Positions 53,103-60,816 of a stretch of DNA of 64,000 nt are shown here, piece by piece. A program made the translations under genes and the position numbers. Position 1 is the stretch's first letter, and each line of letters opens with the position of its first letter. This DNA comes from Actinomadura fibrosa (GTDB lineage: Bacteria > Actinomycetota > Actinomycetes > Streptosporangiales > Streptosporangiaceae). The notes under the pieces are model-generated. The model made no database searches and was not told the DNA's origin. It worked only from the letters and a program-made list of their open reading frames with translations. The DNA lies in assembly GCF_900659615.1 (NCBI RefSeq), contig NZ_CAACUY010000009.1, positions 1 to 64,000 on the forward strand, read 5' to 3'.

Positions 53103-54146
53103 TCACGTGGCCATGGCGGCCCTGACCTCGGCGAGCGTCGCGTCGGCGACGGCGTTGGCGCGGGCGTTCCCGGCGGCGAGGACGGCGCGCAGGTGCGCCC
53201 GGTCGGCGGCGAGCTCGGCGCGGCGGGCGCGGATCGGCCGCAGGAACTCGTTGACGGACTCGGTGACGACCCGCTTGAGCGCCGCGGCGCCGCCGTCGCC
53301 GATGTCCGCGGCCACCTCGTGCGGGTCGCGGTCCTGGCAGAGCGCGGCCAGCAGCACCAGGTTCGACACCTCGGGACGGGTCTCGGGCGCGTAGGCGATG
53401 CGCCGCTCGCCGTCCGTCCTGGCGCGGCGGATCAGGCGCGCGGTCTCGTCCGCGGTGGCGGACAGGGCGATGGTGTTGCCGCGGCTCTTGCTCATCTTCC
53501 GGCCGTCCGTCCCGAGCAGCAGCGGCGCGGCCGACAGCAGGGCCTCCGGCACGGGGAAGACGGGCGCGTAGCGCTCGTTGAAGCGGCGCGCGACCGTCCG
53601 GGTGATCTCCTGGTGCGGGAGCTGGTCCTTCCCCACCGGGACGAGGTTCGCCTTGCAGAACAGGATGTCCGCGGCCTGGTGGACGGGGTAGGTGAACATC
53701 AGCCCGCTGACCGCGTCCTGCCGGGACGCCGCGATCTCGTCCTTGACCGTGGGGTTGCGGCCCAGCTCGGCGACGGAGACCAGGGACAGGAACGGCAGCA
53801 TGAGCTGGTTCAGCGCGGGCACGGCGCTGTGCTGGAAGATCGTCGCGGTGGACGGGTCGATCCCGGCGGCGAGCTGGTCGGCGACGAGGCCCTCGACGTG
53901 CTCGCCGAGCCGGTCGGCGACGTCCCGGTCGGTGAGCACCTGGTAGTCGGCGACCAGCACGAACACCTCGACGCCCGCCCGCTGGAGGCGGACGCGGTTG
54001 GCGAGCGTGCCGAAGTAGTGGCCGAGGTGCAGCGGTCCCGTGGGACGGTCGCCGGTCATGATCCGGAAGGCGCCGGGGTCCGCGGCGATCCGCGCCTCCA
54101 GGTCGAGCCGCGAGGCGTCCGGCGCGGTGGGGGTGGCGGTGTGCAC
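53103..54146 (-). CDS. trpS: Tryptophanyl-tRNA synthetase
   Basis: 347 residues, class I synthetase. The HIGH motif is PTGPLHLGHYFGTL, the specificity region FVLVADYQVLTDRD, ADILFCKANLVPVGKDQLPHQEITR, and KMSKS is GRKMSKSRGNTI. GTG 54146 has GGAGA eight bases upstream. The mRNA begins with a Trp attenuator (see 54207-54300). In Streptomyces coelicolor an auxiliary, indolmycin-resistant tryptophanyl-tRNA synthetase is controlled by ribosome-mediated attenuation; this gene may be of that inducible kind, with a housekeeping copy elsewhere, but that is inference. Confidence 0.93.
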   Translation of the reverse strand: MHTATPTAPDASRLDLEARIAADPGAFRIMTGDRPTGPLHLGHYFGTLANRVRLQRAGVEVFVLVADYQVLTDRDVADRLGEHVEGLVADQLAAGIDPSTATIFQHSAVPALNQLMLPFLSLVSVAELGRNPTVKDEIAASRQDAVSGLMFTYPVHQAADILFCKANLVPVGKDQLPHQEITRTVARRFNERYAPVFPVPEALLSAAPLLLGTDGRKMSKSRGNTIALSATADETARLIRRARTDGERRIAYAPETRPEVSNLVLLAALCQDRDPHEVAADIGDGGAAALKRVVTESVNEFLRPIRARRAELAADRAHLRAVLAAGNARANAVADATLAEVRAAMAT

Positions 54147-54206
54147 GGTGTTCTCTCCTCGTTGTCGGGGGCCGTCCTGCCGGACGCCCGCCCCCTGGGT
54201 CACCGA

Positions 54207-54237
54207 GAAGGAAGAAGGGCCGTCCAGCGGACGGCCC
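54207..54237 (-). terminator. Attenuator terminator of trpS
   Basis: On the minus strand GGGCCGTCC (54237-54229), loop GCT and GGACGGCCC (54225-54217) form a perfect 9-bp stem followed by TTCTTCCTTCT, a T-rich tail rare in this genome. It lies 70 bases before the trpS start. Its first arm can alternatively pair with 54255-54262. Confidence 0.88.
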
Positions 54238-54254
54238 GGGCATGCGTGTCTCTC

Positions 54255-54272
54255 GGCCGTCCTAGGACGGCC
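54255..54272 (-). promoter_or_regulatory. Leader hairpin 1:2 of the trpS attenuator
   Basis: A perfect 18-bp palindrome, GGCCGTCC-TA-GGACGGCC. Its first half encodes the end of the leader peptide including part of the second Trp codon; the second half can pair with either the first half or the terminator's first arm. That gives the three mutually exclusive hairpins of classical attenuation. Confidence 0.88.
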
Positions 54273-54300
54273 ACCAAGCGAGAGTCGCGGTGCGGTGCAT
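54262..54300 (-). CDS. trpS leader peptide (MHRTATLAWWPS)
   Basis: A 12-codon frame with tandem TGG TGG codons (54276-54271) right before the stop, positioned on the first arm of the leader hairpin. When Trp-tRNA is scarce the ribosome would stall there, freeing region 2 to pair with region 3 and preventing the terminator. A GGAGG sits only one base before the ATG, closer than ideal, which would make initiation weak or require another spacing; this is the one odd point. Confidence 0.8.
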   Translation of the reverse strand: MHRTATLAWWPS

Positions 54301-54375
54301 GCCTCCAGCGTAGCGGACAAGATAAGCAAGGTTCTAGATAATCCGGGACGGGACGAGTTGGGTAGGCTGGCGGGC

Positions 54376-54864
54376 ATGACCGCCATGGCACCCGCGCGCA
54401 CCGCACCCGACCTGTCCTTCCTGCTCGACCACACCAGCCATGTGCTGCGGACGCGGATGGCGGCGGCGCTCGCCGAGATCGGGCTGACGGCCCGCATGCA
54501 CTGCGTCCTCGTGCACGCCCTCCAGGAGGAGCGCACCCAGATCCAGCTCGCCGAGCTCGGCGACATGGACAAGACGACGATGGTCGTCACGGTCGACGCC
54601 CTGGAGAAGGCGGGGCTCGCCGAGCGGCGCCCGTCGTCGCGGGACCGCCGCGCACGGATCATCGCCGTCACGGAGGAGGGCGCGCGGGTCGCGGCCCGCA
54701 GCCAGGAGATCGTGGACGGCGTCCACGAGGCCGCCCTCGGCTCGCTTCCGGAGCAGGAGCGCGAGATCCTCCTCCGCGCCCTGAACAACCTGGTCAGCGG
54801 GCATCTGGCCGTGCCCGAGGAGAGCGTGCGGCCGGTGCGGCGGGCCCGCGAGCGCCAGAAATAG
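54376..54864 (+). CDS. MarR-family regulator of the adjacent exporter
   Basis: 162 residues. Winged helix about 55-105 (TQIQLAELGDMDKTTMVVTVDALEKAGLAERRPSSRDRRARIIAVTEEGARV); the first helix begins APDLSFLLDHTSHVLRTRMAAALAEIG. Located 120 bases before a DHA2-type drug exporter on the same strand and divergent from trpS. The AT-rich stretch TTCTAGATAAT (about 54333-54343) just upstream is a likely promoter and operator area. Probably represses the exporter. Confidence 0.88.
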   Translation: MTAMAPARTAPDLSFLLDHTSHVLRTRMAAALAEIGLTARMHCVLVHALQEERTQIQLAELGDMDKTTMVVTVDALEKAGLAERRPSSRDRRARIIAVTEEGARVAARSQEIVDGVHEAALGSLPEQEREILLRALNNLVSGHLAVPEESVRPVRRARERQK

Positions 54865-54984
54865 GCCCGTCGAGGATTGTCTGCAACGAAACTATCTACT
54901 ACGGTTCTCCTGTGGCGCCGCCGTCCCGGTGGCACCGAACTCCGTGGCACTGACCTCCCCGGTGGCACCGACCAGGAGATGACC

Positions 54985-56463
54985 ATGTCCTCGCCCGATA
55001 TCCCCCGCACCTCGCCGCTGCGCTCCCGGTGGGCGGCGCTCGGCGTCCTGTCCACCTCGATGCTGATGACGATCCTGGACGGCAGCATCGTCACCGTCGC
55101 GATGCCGTCCATCCAGTCCGACCTGGGCTTCTCCCCCGCCGGGCTGAGCTGGATCGTCAACGCCTACCTGATCCCCCTCGGCGGGCTGCTGCTGCTCGCC
55201 GGGCGGCTCGGCGACCTCGTCGGCCGCAAGGCGCTGTTCCTCGCCGGGAACGCGGTGTTCACCGGCGCCTCCGTGCTGGCGGGCGTCGCGACCGCGCCGG
55301 GCGTGCTGATCGCCGCCCGCTTCCTCCAGGGCGTCGGCAGCGCGCTCGCGTCGGCCGTCGTCCTCGGCATCCTGGTGACGCTCTTCACCGATCCGCGCGA
55401 GCGGACCCGGGCCATCGGGTTCTTCAGCTTCACCGGCGCCGCCGGCGCCTCCATCGGGCAGGTCCTCGGCGGGGTGCTCACCGACGCGCTCAGCTGGCAC
55501 TGGATCTTCTTCATCAACCTGCCGATCGGCCTCGCCACCATCCTGCTGGCGCTGCCCGCACTGCCCCGCGACCGCGGCATCGGCCTCGGCGCGGGCGCGG
55601 ACGTCGTGGGCGCGCTGCTCGTCACGTCCGGGCTGATGCTCGGCATCTACACCGTGGTCGGGGTCGAGCGGAACGGCTGGCTCGCCGCGCGGACCCTCGG
55701 CCTCGGCGCCGTGTCGCTCGCCCTGCTCGCCGCGTTCGTCGCCCGCCAGGCCCGCGCCGCGACGCCGCTGATGCCGCTGCGGATCCTGCGGTCCCGGAAC
55801 GTGTCCGGCGCCTACCTCGTCCAGCTGCTGGTCCTGTCCGGCATGTTCTCGTTCCAGGTCATCGTGGCCCTCTACATGCAGAAGGTCCTCGGCTACAGCG
55901 CCCTCGAAACCGGCCTGGCGATGCTGCCCGCGGCCGTGGCCATCGGCGCGGTGTCGCTGTTCGTCTCCGCCCGGCTCTCCCAGCGGTTCGGCGAGCGGAC
56001 CGTCCTGCTCGCCGGGCTGGTGCTGCTGGCCGCGGCGCTCGGCTGGCTCACCCGCGTCCCCGAGCACGCGTCCTACACCGTCGACCTGCTCCCGGTGATG
56101 GTGCTCATCGCGGGCGGCGGGCTGGTGCTCCCGGCGCTGACCGGGCTCGGCATGTCCAGCGCCCGCCCCGACGACGCCGGGCTCGCGTCCGGCCTGTTCA
56201 CCACCGTCCAGCAGGTCGGCATGGCGCTCGGCGTCGCCGTCCTGACCACGCTCGCGGCCTCCCGCACCGAGGCCCTGCGGGCGGACGGGCGGAGCGAGGG
56301 GGCCGCGCTGACCGGCGGCTACCACCTGGCGTTCGGCGTCTCCGCCGGGCTGCTGGTGGCCGCGCTCGCCGTCACCCTGATCGTCCTGCGCCGGCCCCGG
56401 CCCGCCGAGGACGCGCAAGGCCGGCCGGAGACGGAACCCGCCGTCACCGCCACGGCCCTCTGA
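54985..56463 (+). CDS. MFS multidrug exporter, DHA2 (EmrB/QacA) type
   Basis: 492 residues with 14 predicted transmembrane helices. DHA2 signatures: TILDGSIVTVAMPSIQSDLGFSP in helix 1 (Asp in the membrane), WIVNAYLIPLGGLLLLAGRLGDLVGRK, and motif C-like GAAGASIGQVLGGVL. Exports hydrophobic drugs by proton antiport. AGGAG stands six bases before ATG 54985. Between the MarR gene and this start is the imperfect repeat GGTGGCACCGA (54930, 54960). Followed 33 bases later by a PPOX-type protein. Confidence 0.9.
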   Translation: MSSPDIPRTSPLRSRWAALGVLSTSMLMTILDGSIVTVAMPSIQSDLGFSPAGLSWIVNAYLIPLGGLLLLAGRLGDLVGRKALFLAGNAVFTGASVLAGVATAPGVLIAARFLQGVGSALASAVVLGILVTLFTDPRERTRAIGFFSFTGAAGASIGQVLGGVLTDALSWHWIFFINLPIGLATILLALPALPRDRGIGLGAGADVVGALLVTSGLMLGIYTVVGVERNGWLAARTLGLGAVSLALLAAFVARQARAATPLMPLRILRSRNVSGAYLVQLLVLSGMFSFQVIVALYMQKVLGYSALETGLAMLPAAVAIGAVSLFVSARLSQRFGERTVLLAGLVLLAAALGWLTRVPEHASYTVDLLPVMVLIAGGGLVLPALTGLGMSSARPDDAGLASGLFTTVQQVGMALGVAVLTTLAASRTEALRADGRSEGAALTGGYHLAFGVSAGLLVAALAVTLIVLRRPRPAEDAQGRPETEPAVTATAL

Positions 56464-56496
56464 CACCGCAGCGAACCTACGCGAAGGAGAAGACCG

Positions 56497-56964
56497 ATGA
56501 GCGAGTACGGCCCCGGCCAGGGACCCGGCCCGAAGCCCGTCACCGAGGAGGAGCTGTCCCGGCTCCTCGGCGGGCAGCAGTTCGCCGTCCTGGCCACGAA
56601 CAAGAAGAACGGCCACCCGCACGCGTCGACCGTCGTTTACGCCTGGGACCCCGCCGAGCGGACCGCGCGGATCTCGACGACCGCCGACCGCGCGAAGGTG
56701 CGGCAGCTGCGGAACGACCCCCGCGCCGCGCTGCACGTGTCCACCCCCGACCACCTGGCGTTCGCCGTGGCCGAGGGGACGGCCGAGCTCTCCGACGTCA
56801 GCGCGGAGCCCGGCGACGCGGCCGGACAGGAGCTGCTGGCCATGACGCCGGGCTTCGACGATCCCGCCGACGAGCGCGCGTTCCTGGAGCAGATGGTCAA
56901 GGACCGGCGCCTCGTCATCCGGCTCCGCGCGACCCGCCTGTACGGGACGGTCCTGGCGGACTGA
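56497..56964 (+). CDS. PPOX-class (split beta-barrel) flavin/F420-binding protein
   Basis: 155 residues. PVTEEELSRLLGGQQFAVLATNKKNGHPHASTVVYAWD is the start of the pyridoxamine-phosphate-oxidase-like barrel, followed by RISTTADRAKVRQLRNDPRAALHVSTPDHLAFAVAEGTAELSDV. Actinobacterial members bind F420 or FMN and include biliverdin and nitro-reductases. GGAGA stands seven bases before the ATG. Same strand and close behind the MFS exporter, so probably the same transcript. Confidence 0.87.
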   Translation: MSEYGPGQGPGPKPVTEEELSRLLGGQQFAVLATNKKNGHPHASTVVYAWDPAERTARISTTADRAKVRQLRNDPRAALHVSTPDHLAFAVAEGTAELSDVSAEPGDAAGQELLAMTPGFDDPADERAFLEQMVKDRRLVIRLRATRLYGTVLAD

Positions 56965-56980
56965 CGCCGCCGCGACGGGA

Positions 56981-57889
56981 TCAGTGGGGCAGGAGGATGA
57001 GCAGCAGCGGGAGGCCCGCGATGACCGGCACGGCGACCGTGGCGGTCACGCGGGCCTTCCGCGACAGCGGCTGCGGCTCCAGGAGGCGGCCGACCCTGGC
57101 CATGACGGGGATGTCGTCCGCGGACGCGACGCCCAGCGTGCCGGACGGCGCGGCGGCCGGGCGGGCTGCGGCGAAGCGCAGCAGCGCGGTCGCGAGCTCC
57201 TTCGGCGGGCGGCCGTGCCGGGCGCGGTCGTCGGCGGCCATCTCGATCAGCAGCTCCACCGCGTCCAGGCACCGCCCGACCAGCCGGAACTGCGGGAACA
57301 CCTGCCGCAGCGAGGCGAACGGCAGCAGCACGAGGTCGTGCCGCTCGCGCGCGTGCGCGCGCTCGTGCGCGAGGACCGCGGCCAGCTCCGCCCGGTCGAG
57401 CAGCTCCAGCGTCCCGGCGCTGACCACGACCTTCGACGAGCGGACGCCCGGCACGCAGTACGCCGCCGCGCCCGGGTGGTCGAGGACCAGGGTGCCGGGC
57501 ACGGCGGAGTCGCGGCGCGACACGAGCGCGAGCAGCGCGCGGTGCCGGGCGCGGGCCCGCACGACGCGGAGCACCGCGTACATCAGCATGGCCAGCAGCA
57601 CGCCGGTGAGGCTGACCGCCGCCATCAGCGCCGCCAGGTGGACGGCGTCGAGCCGGGCCGCCTGGTCGGCGTACAGGCCGGGCAGCCCGCCGAGCACGCC
57701 CTTGCGGTAGGGCTCCAGCGCGACGCCGAGCAGCGTGCCGATCGTGGCGACGCCCCAGCACAGCCCGAGGGCCTGCCAGAGCGCGATGCCGGTGCGCGGC
57801 GTCCGCCACGTCCACCTGGCCCGGGACAGCAGGTGCGCCCCGCCGACGGTCCCCAGGGAGATCACTGCGAGCAGGGCGGCGCCGGTCAT
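56981..57889 (-). CDS. M56-family membrane metallopeptidase (BlaR1/MecR1-like, no sensor domain)
   Basis: 302 residues. Four hydrophobic helices (about 1-20, 38-58, 85-110 and 272-300) and a cytoplasmic zinc-peptidase segment: the HExxH motif is AHERAHARERHD (near 190), with the third ligand in LIEMAADDRARHG (near 230). BlaR1 has an additional penicillin-binding sensor domain outside; here it is missing, so the signal is unknown. Its start overlaps the blaI-like stop (ATGA). It is expected to trigger cleavage or release of the partner repressor. Confidence 0.88.
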   Translation of the reverse strand: MTGAALLAVISLGTVGGAHLLSRARWTWRTPRTGIALWQALGLCWGVATIGTLLGVALEPYRKGVLGGLPGLYADQAARLDAVHLAALMAAVSLTGVLLAMLMYAVLRVVRARARHRALLALVSRRDSAVPGTLVLDHPGAAAYCVPGVRSSKVVVSAGTLELLDRAELAAVLAHERAHARERHDLVLLPFASLRQVFPQFRLVGRCLDAVELLIEMAADDRARHGRPPKELATALLRFAAARPAAAPSGTLGVASADDIPVMARVGRLLEPQPLSRKARVTATVAVPVIAGLPLLLILLPH

Positions 57890-58341
57890 GCCGGTGGTTC
57901 CTTCCCCGAGCGGCCGGCCGCGTCCGCGCGGCCCGCCGTGCCGGTGAGGCCGGACGCGCCGGTCAGGCCGGACGCGCCGGTCAGGCCGGCGAGGGCCTGG
58001 CGGATCACGTCGATCTCGTCGCTGGACACCGAGCGGACGAAGTGCGCCAGCGCCGCGTCGCGGTCGCCGGTCTCGTTGAGGGCGCCCAGCATCAGCTCGG
58101 TGACGTAGCCCTCGCGGCTGGCCACCGGCTTGTAGCGCCAGGCGCGGCCGTCCCGCTCGCGCTCCAGGAAGCCCTTCTTGGCGAGCCGGTCCAGCACGGT
58201 CATGATCGTGGTGTGCGCCAGGTCGCGGTCACCGGCGAGCGCGCGGCTCACGTCGCGGGCCGTGGCGGCCTCGTGACCGGCGTCCTCCCGCGCCCACAGG
58301 ACCTCCATGACCGTGCGTTCAAGCTCTCCCAGACCCTTCAC
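57886..58341 (-). CDS. BlaI/MecI/CopY-family repressor
   Basis: 151 residues. Winged helix at 1-75 (GLGELERTVMEVLWARED; ARDVSRALAGDRDLAHTTIMTVLDRLAKKGFLERERDGRAWRYKPV), then a helical dimerisation part (AALAHFVRSVSSDEIDVIRQAL). The C-terminus ends in a tandem repeat of LTGASG (three 18-base units near 57944-57998), which is unusual for the family. Divergent from cydAB across GTAGTACTAC-type sites, so it probably represses both itself and the oxidase. Confidence 0.88.
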   Translation of the reverse strand: MKGLGELERTVMEVLWAREDAGHEAATARDVSRALAGDRDLAHTTIMTVLDRLAKKGFLERERDGRAWRYKPVASREGYVTELMLGALNETGDRDAALAHFVRSVSSDEIDVIRQALAGLTGASGLTGASGLTGTAGRADAAGRSGKEPPA

Positions 58342-58383
58342 GCCAGCCAGGTTATCCGACTGAGAGGCATGTCACCACGGCAG

Positions 58384-58426
58384 GTAGTACTACCCGCTTA
58401 AGTACTACAGCTCGTAGTACTACATT
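58384..58426 (+). promoter_or_regulatory. BlaI-type operator inside the cydA promoter
   Basis: AGTACTAC (58401-58408) and GTAGTACT (58414-58421) form a perfect inverted repeat around AGCTC; a further GTAGTACTAC copy lies at 58384-58393. -35 TTAAGT (58398-58403) and -10 TACATT (58421-58426) are 17 bases apart, so the operator fills the spacer exactly. BlaI/MecI sites elsewhere have the same TACTACA/TGTAGTA character. Confidence 0.85.
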
Positions 58427-58433
58427 CAGTCGT

Positions 58434-59858
58434 ATGAGCACCGTCGCGCTCCTCGCCGACGCCGCCGCCCGCACCGGGCAGGGCGCCGCGTCCCCGGCCG
58501 ACTTCATGGCCGCCCGCCAGCAGATGGCCTTCACGCTCGGATTCCACATCGTGCTGGCCTCGATCGGCATCGGGCTGCCCGCCCTCACGCTGCTCGCCGA
58601 GTGGCGGTCCCTGCGCACCGGCGACAGCGTCAAAGCCGCGGTCTACGCGGAGCTGGCCCGCCGCTGGATGAAGGCCGCGGGCGTCCTGTTCGCGGTCGGC
58701 GCCGTCTCCGGGACCGTCCTGTCCTTCGAGATGGGCACCCTCTGGCCCGGCTTCATGGACAAGTACGGCCAGGTCTTCGGCGCCGCGTTCGCGCTGGAGG
58801 GCATCGCCTTCTTCATCGAGGCGATCTTCATGGGCATCTACCTGTACGGCTGGGACCGGCTCTCGCCGCGCGCCCACTTCCTCACCGGCGTCCCCGTCGT
58901 GGTCGCCGGACTGCTGTCCGCCTCGTTCGTGCTGACCGTCAACTCCTGGATGAACCAGCCGCGCGGTTTCAGGCTCGTGGACGGCAAGGTCACCGACGTC
59001 GACCCGCTCGCCGCGATGTTCAACCCGGCCACGCCCGTCCAGGCCGTCCACCTGATCCTGGCCTCGCTCATGGTCTGCGGCTTCATCGTCGCCTCGGTGT
59101 ACGCCGTCGGCCTCCTCCGCGACCGCCGCGCCGGACGCGACGACCGCTACAACCGTCTCGGCTTCGCCATCCCGTTCTCCCTCGGCGCGGTCTGCGCCCC
59201 GCTCCAGGTGATCGTCGGCGACTGGGCGGTCCGGTTCGTCGCCGACAACCAGCCCGCCAAGTTCGCCGCCATGGAGGGCGTCGAGCACACCCAGGCGGGC
59301 CAGCCGTTCCGGTTCGCGGTGTTCGAGATCCCGAACGCCCTCTCGCTCATGCTCAAGTTCGACGCCCACGCGACGCTCCGCGGCATGGACTCCGTCCCCG
59401 TCGGCGACCGGCCGCCCGCCGAGGTCGTCAAGACGTCCTTCGAGATCATGATCGCGCTCGGCATGGTCCTGCTGGCCCTCGCCGCCTGGTGGGCCCTCGC
59501 CTGGTGGCTCCGCCGCCGGGGCCGCGCCCTCGACCTGCCCTGGAAGCCGTGGTTCCTGCGCGCCGCCGCCCTCACCGGCGTCATGGCCGCCGTCGCCATG
59601 GAGGCCGGCTGGACCACCACCGAGGTCGGGCGCCAGCCCTGGATCGTCTACGGCGTCATGCGCACCGAGGAGGCCGTCAACCCCAGCCCGGGCCTGCGCT
59701 ACGGCCTCTACATCGTCCTCGCCGTCTACGCCGTCCTGACCGCCGCCACGATCAGCGTCCTGCGCCGCATGCGCCACACCCCGGAACCGGCCGTCCCCCC
59801 GGCCTCGCCGTCCAGCACCGAACCCGCCGCCGAAGCGAACGTGGAGAGCGTCCGATGA
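58434..59858 (+). CDS. cydA: Cytochrome bd oxidase subunit I
   Basis: 474 residues, about nine membrane helices. Reduces oxygen to water with menaquinol; holds all haems. Haem His is in TLGFHIVLASIGIG, the quinol region lies around SWMNQPRGF, and GWTTTEVGRQPWIVYG is the family signature. The Q-loop is short, as in most Gram-positives. The ATG lies seven bases after the -10 element with no ribosome-binding site, so the message is probably leaderless. It overlaps cydB by four bases (ATGA). cydDC is not present here. Confidence 0.95.
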   Translation: MSTVALLADAAARTGQGAASPADFMAARQQMAFTLGFHIVLASIGIGLPALTLLAEWRSLRTGDSVKAAVYAELARRWMKAAGVLFAVGAVSGTVLSFEMGTLWPGFMDKYGQVFGAAFALEGIAFFIEAIFMGIYLYGWDRLSPRAHFLTGVPVVVAGLLSASFVLTVNSWMNQPRGFRLVDGKVTDVDPLAAMFNPATPVQAVHLILASLMVCGFIVASVYAVGLLRDRRAGRDDRYNRLGFAIPFSLGAVCAPLQVIVGDWAVRFVADNQPAKFAAMEGVEHTQAGQPFRFAVFEIPNALSLMLKFDAHATLRGMDSVPVGDRPPAEVVKTSFEIMIALGMVLLALAAWWALAWWLRRRGRALDLPWKPWFLRAAALTGVMAAVAMEAGWTTTEVGRQPWIVYGVMRTEEAVNPSPGLRYGLYIVLAVYAVLTAATISVLRRMRHTPEPAVPPASPSSTEPAAEANVESVR

Positions 59859-60748
59859 GCTACGCCGACGCCGCCCTGGGCCTGATCCTGCTGGGCCTGT
59901 CCGTCTACCTGCTGTTCGGCGGCGCGGACTTCGGCGCCGGGCTCTGGCACCTGGTCTCCCGCCGCCGCGAGGACAAGGACGTCATCGAGCACGCCATGGG
60001 CCCGCTCTGGGAGGCCAACCACGTCTGGCTCATCTTCGTGATGGTCATGACCTGGACGGCGTTCCCGCCGATCTTCGCGGACGTGATGTCCGCCCACTGG
60101 GTCCCGCTGTCCCTCGCGGCCCTCGGCATCGTCGCGCGCGGCAGCACCTTCGTGTTCAGCAAGGCCGACCCGGACCAGCGCTGGTACCCCTGGGTCTTCG
60201 GCGTCTCCTCCGTCCTCACGCCGTACTGCCTGGGCGCCGTCGCCACGGTCGTCGCCACGGGCGGTTCGTCCTGGCTCAGCCTCGCCGGGCTCTACGGCGG
60301 CGTCCTCACCACCGCCCTCTGCGCGTACCTCGCCGCCGTCTACCTGATCTGGGACGCGCGGCGCCTCGCCGACGTGTGGTCCTCGATGCGCTTCCGCGGC
60401 TACGCCCTGCTGTCCGGCGCGGCCGTCGGCCTGTTCGCGCTGCCCGGCGCCGCCGCGCTCGGCGTCCGCTCCCCGCTGATCCTGCTGTCGGCCGCGGCCG
60501 GGGCGCTCTCCCTCGTCCTGCTGGTGCGCCGCGCGTACCTGTCCGTCCGCGTGACGGGCGCGCTCGCCGTCGTCGCCGTCCTGTGGGGCGCCGCCGAGAT
60601 GGCGGGCCTCGACCTGGACGCCGCCGCCGCGCAGGACGCCGTCCTCCAGGTCGTCTTCGTCGCCCTGGGCGTGGGCGGGCTCATCCTCGTCCCGTCCCTG
60701 GCCTGGCTGTACGTCCTCTTCCAGCGCGACACGGCCCGCACCCCCTGA
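59855..60748 (+). CDS. cydB: Cytochrome bd oxidase subunit II
   Basis: 297 residues, eight membrane helices. YLLFGGADFGAGLWHLVSRR, MGPLWEANHVWLIFVMVMTWTAFPP and the LTPYCLGAVATVVATGG segment are characteristic. It dimerises with CydA. The start overlaps the cydA stop (ATGA). Shorter than E. coli CydB by about 80 residues, as is common in actinobacteria. Confidence 0.95.
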   Translation: MSYADAALGLILLGLSVYLLFGGADFGAGLWHLVSRRREDKDVIEHAMGPLWEANHVWLIFVMVMTWTAFPPIFADVMSAHWVPLSLAALGIVARGSTFVFSKADPDQRWYPWVFGVSSVLTPYCLGAVATVVATGGSSWLSLAGLYGGVLTTALCAYLAAVYLIWDARRLADVWSSMRFRGYALLSGAAVGLFALPGAAALGVRSPLILLSAAAGALSLVLLVRRAYLSVRVTGALAVVAVLWGAAEMAGLDLDAAAAQDAVLQVVFVALGVGGLILVPSLAWLYVLFQRDTARTP

Positions 60749-60816
60749 ACCGGCGGCGTGCCGGGACTCCCGGTCGGCTACCCGCAGCCCCGGCGCGCCG
60801 CCTCACATCGCGAGGC

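Noticed and set aside
57944..57998. CRISPR-like short repeats
   Set aside because: The three 18-bp units are contiguous, without spacers, and lie in frame inside the BlaI-type gene.
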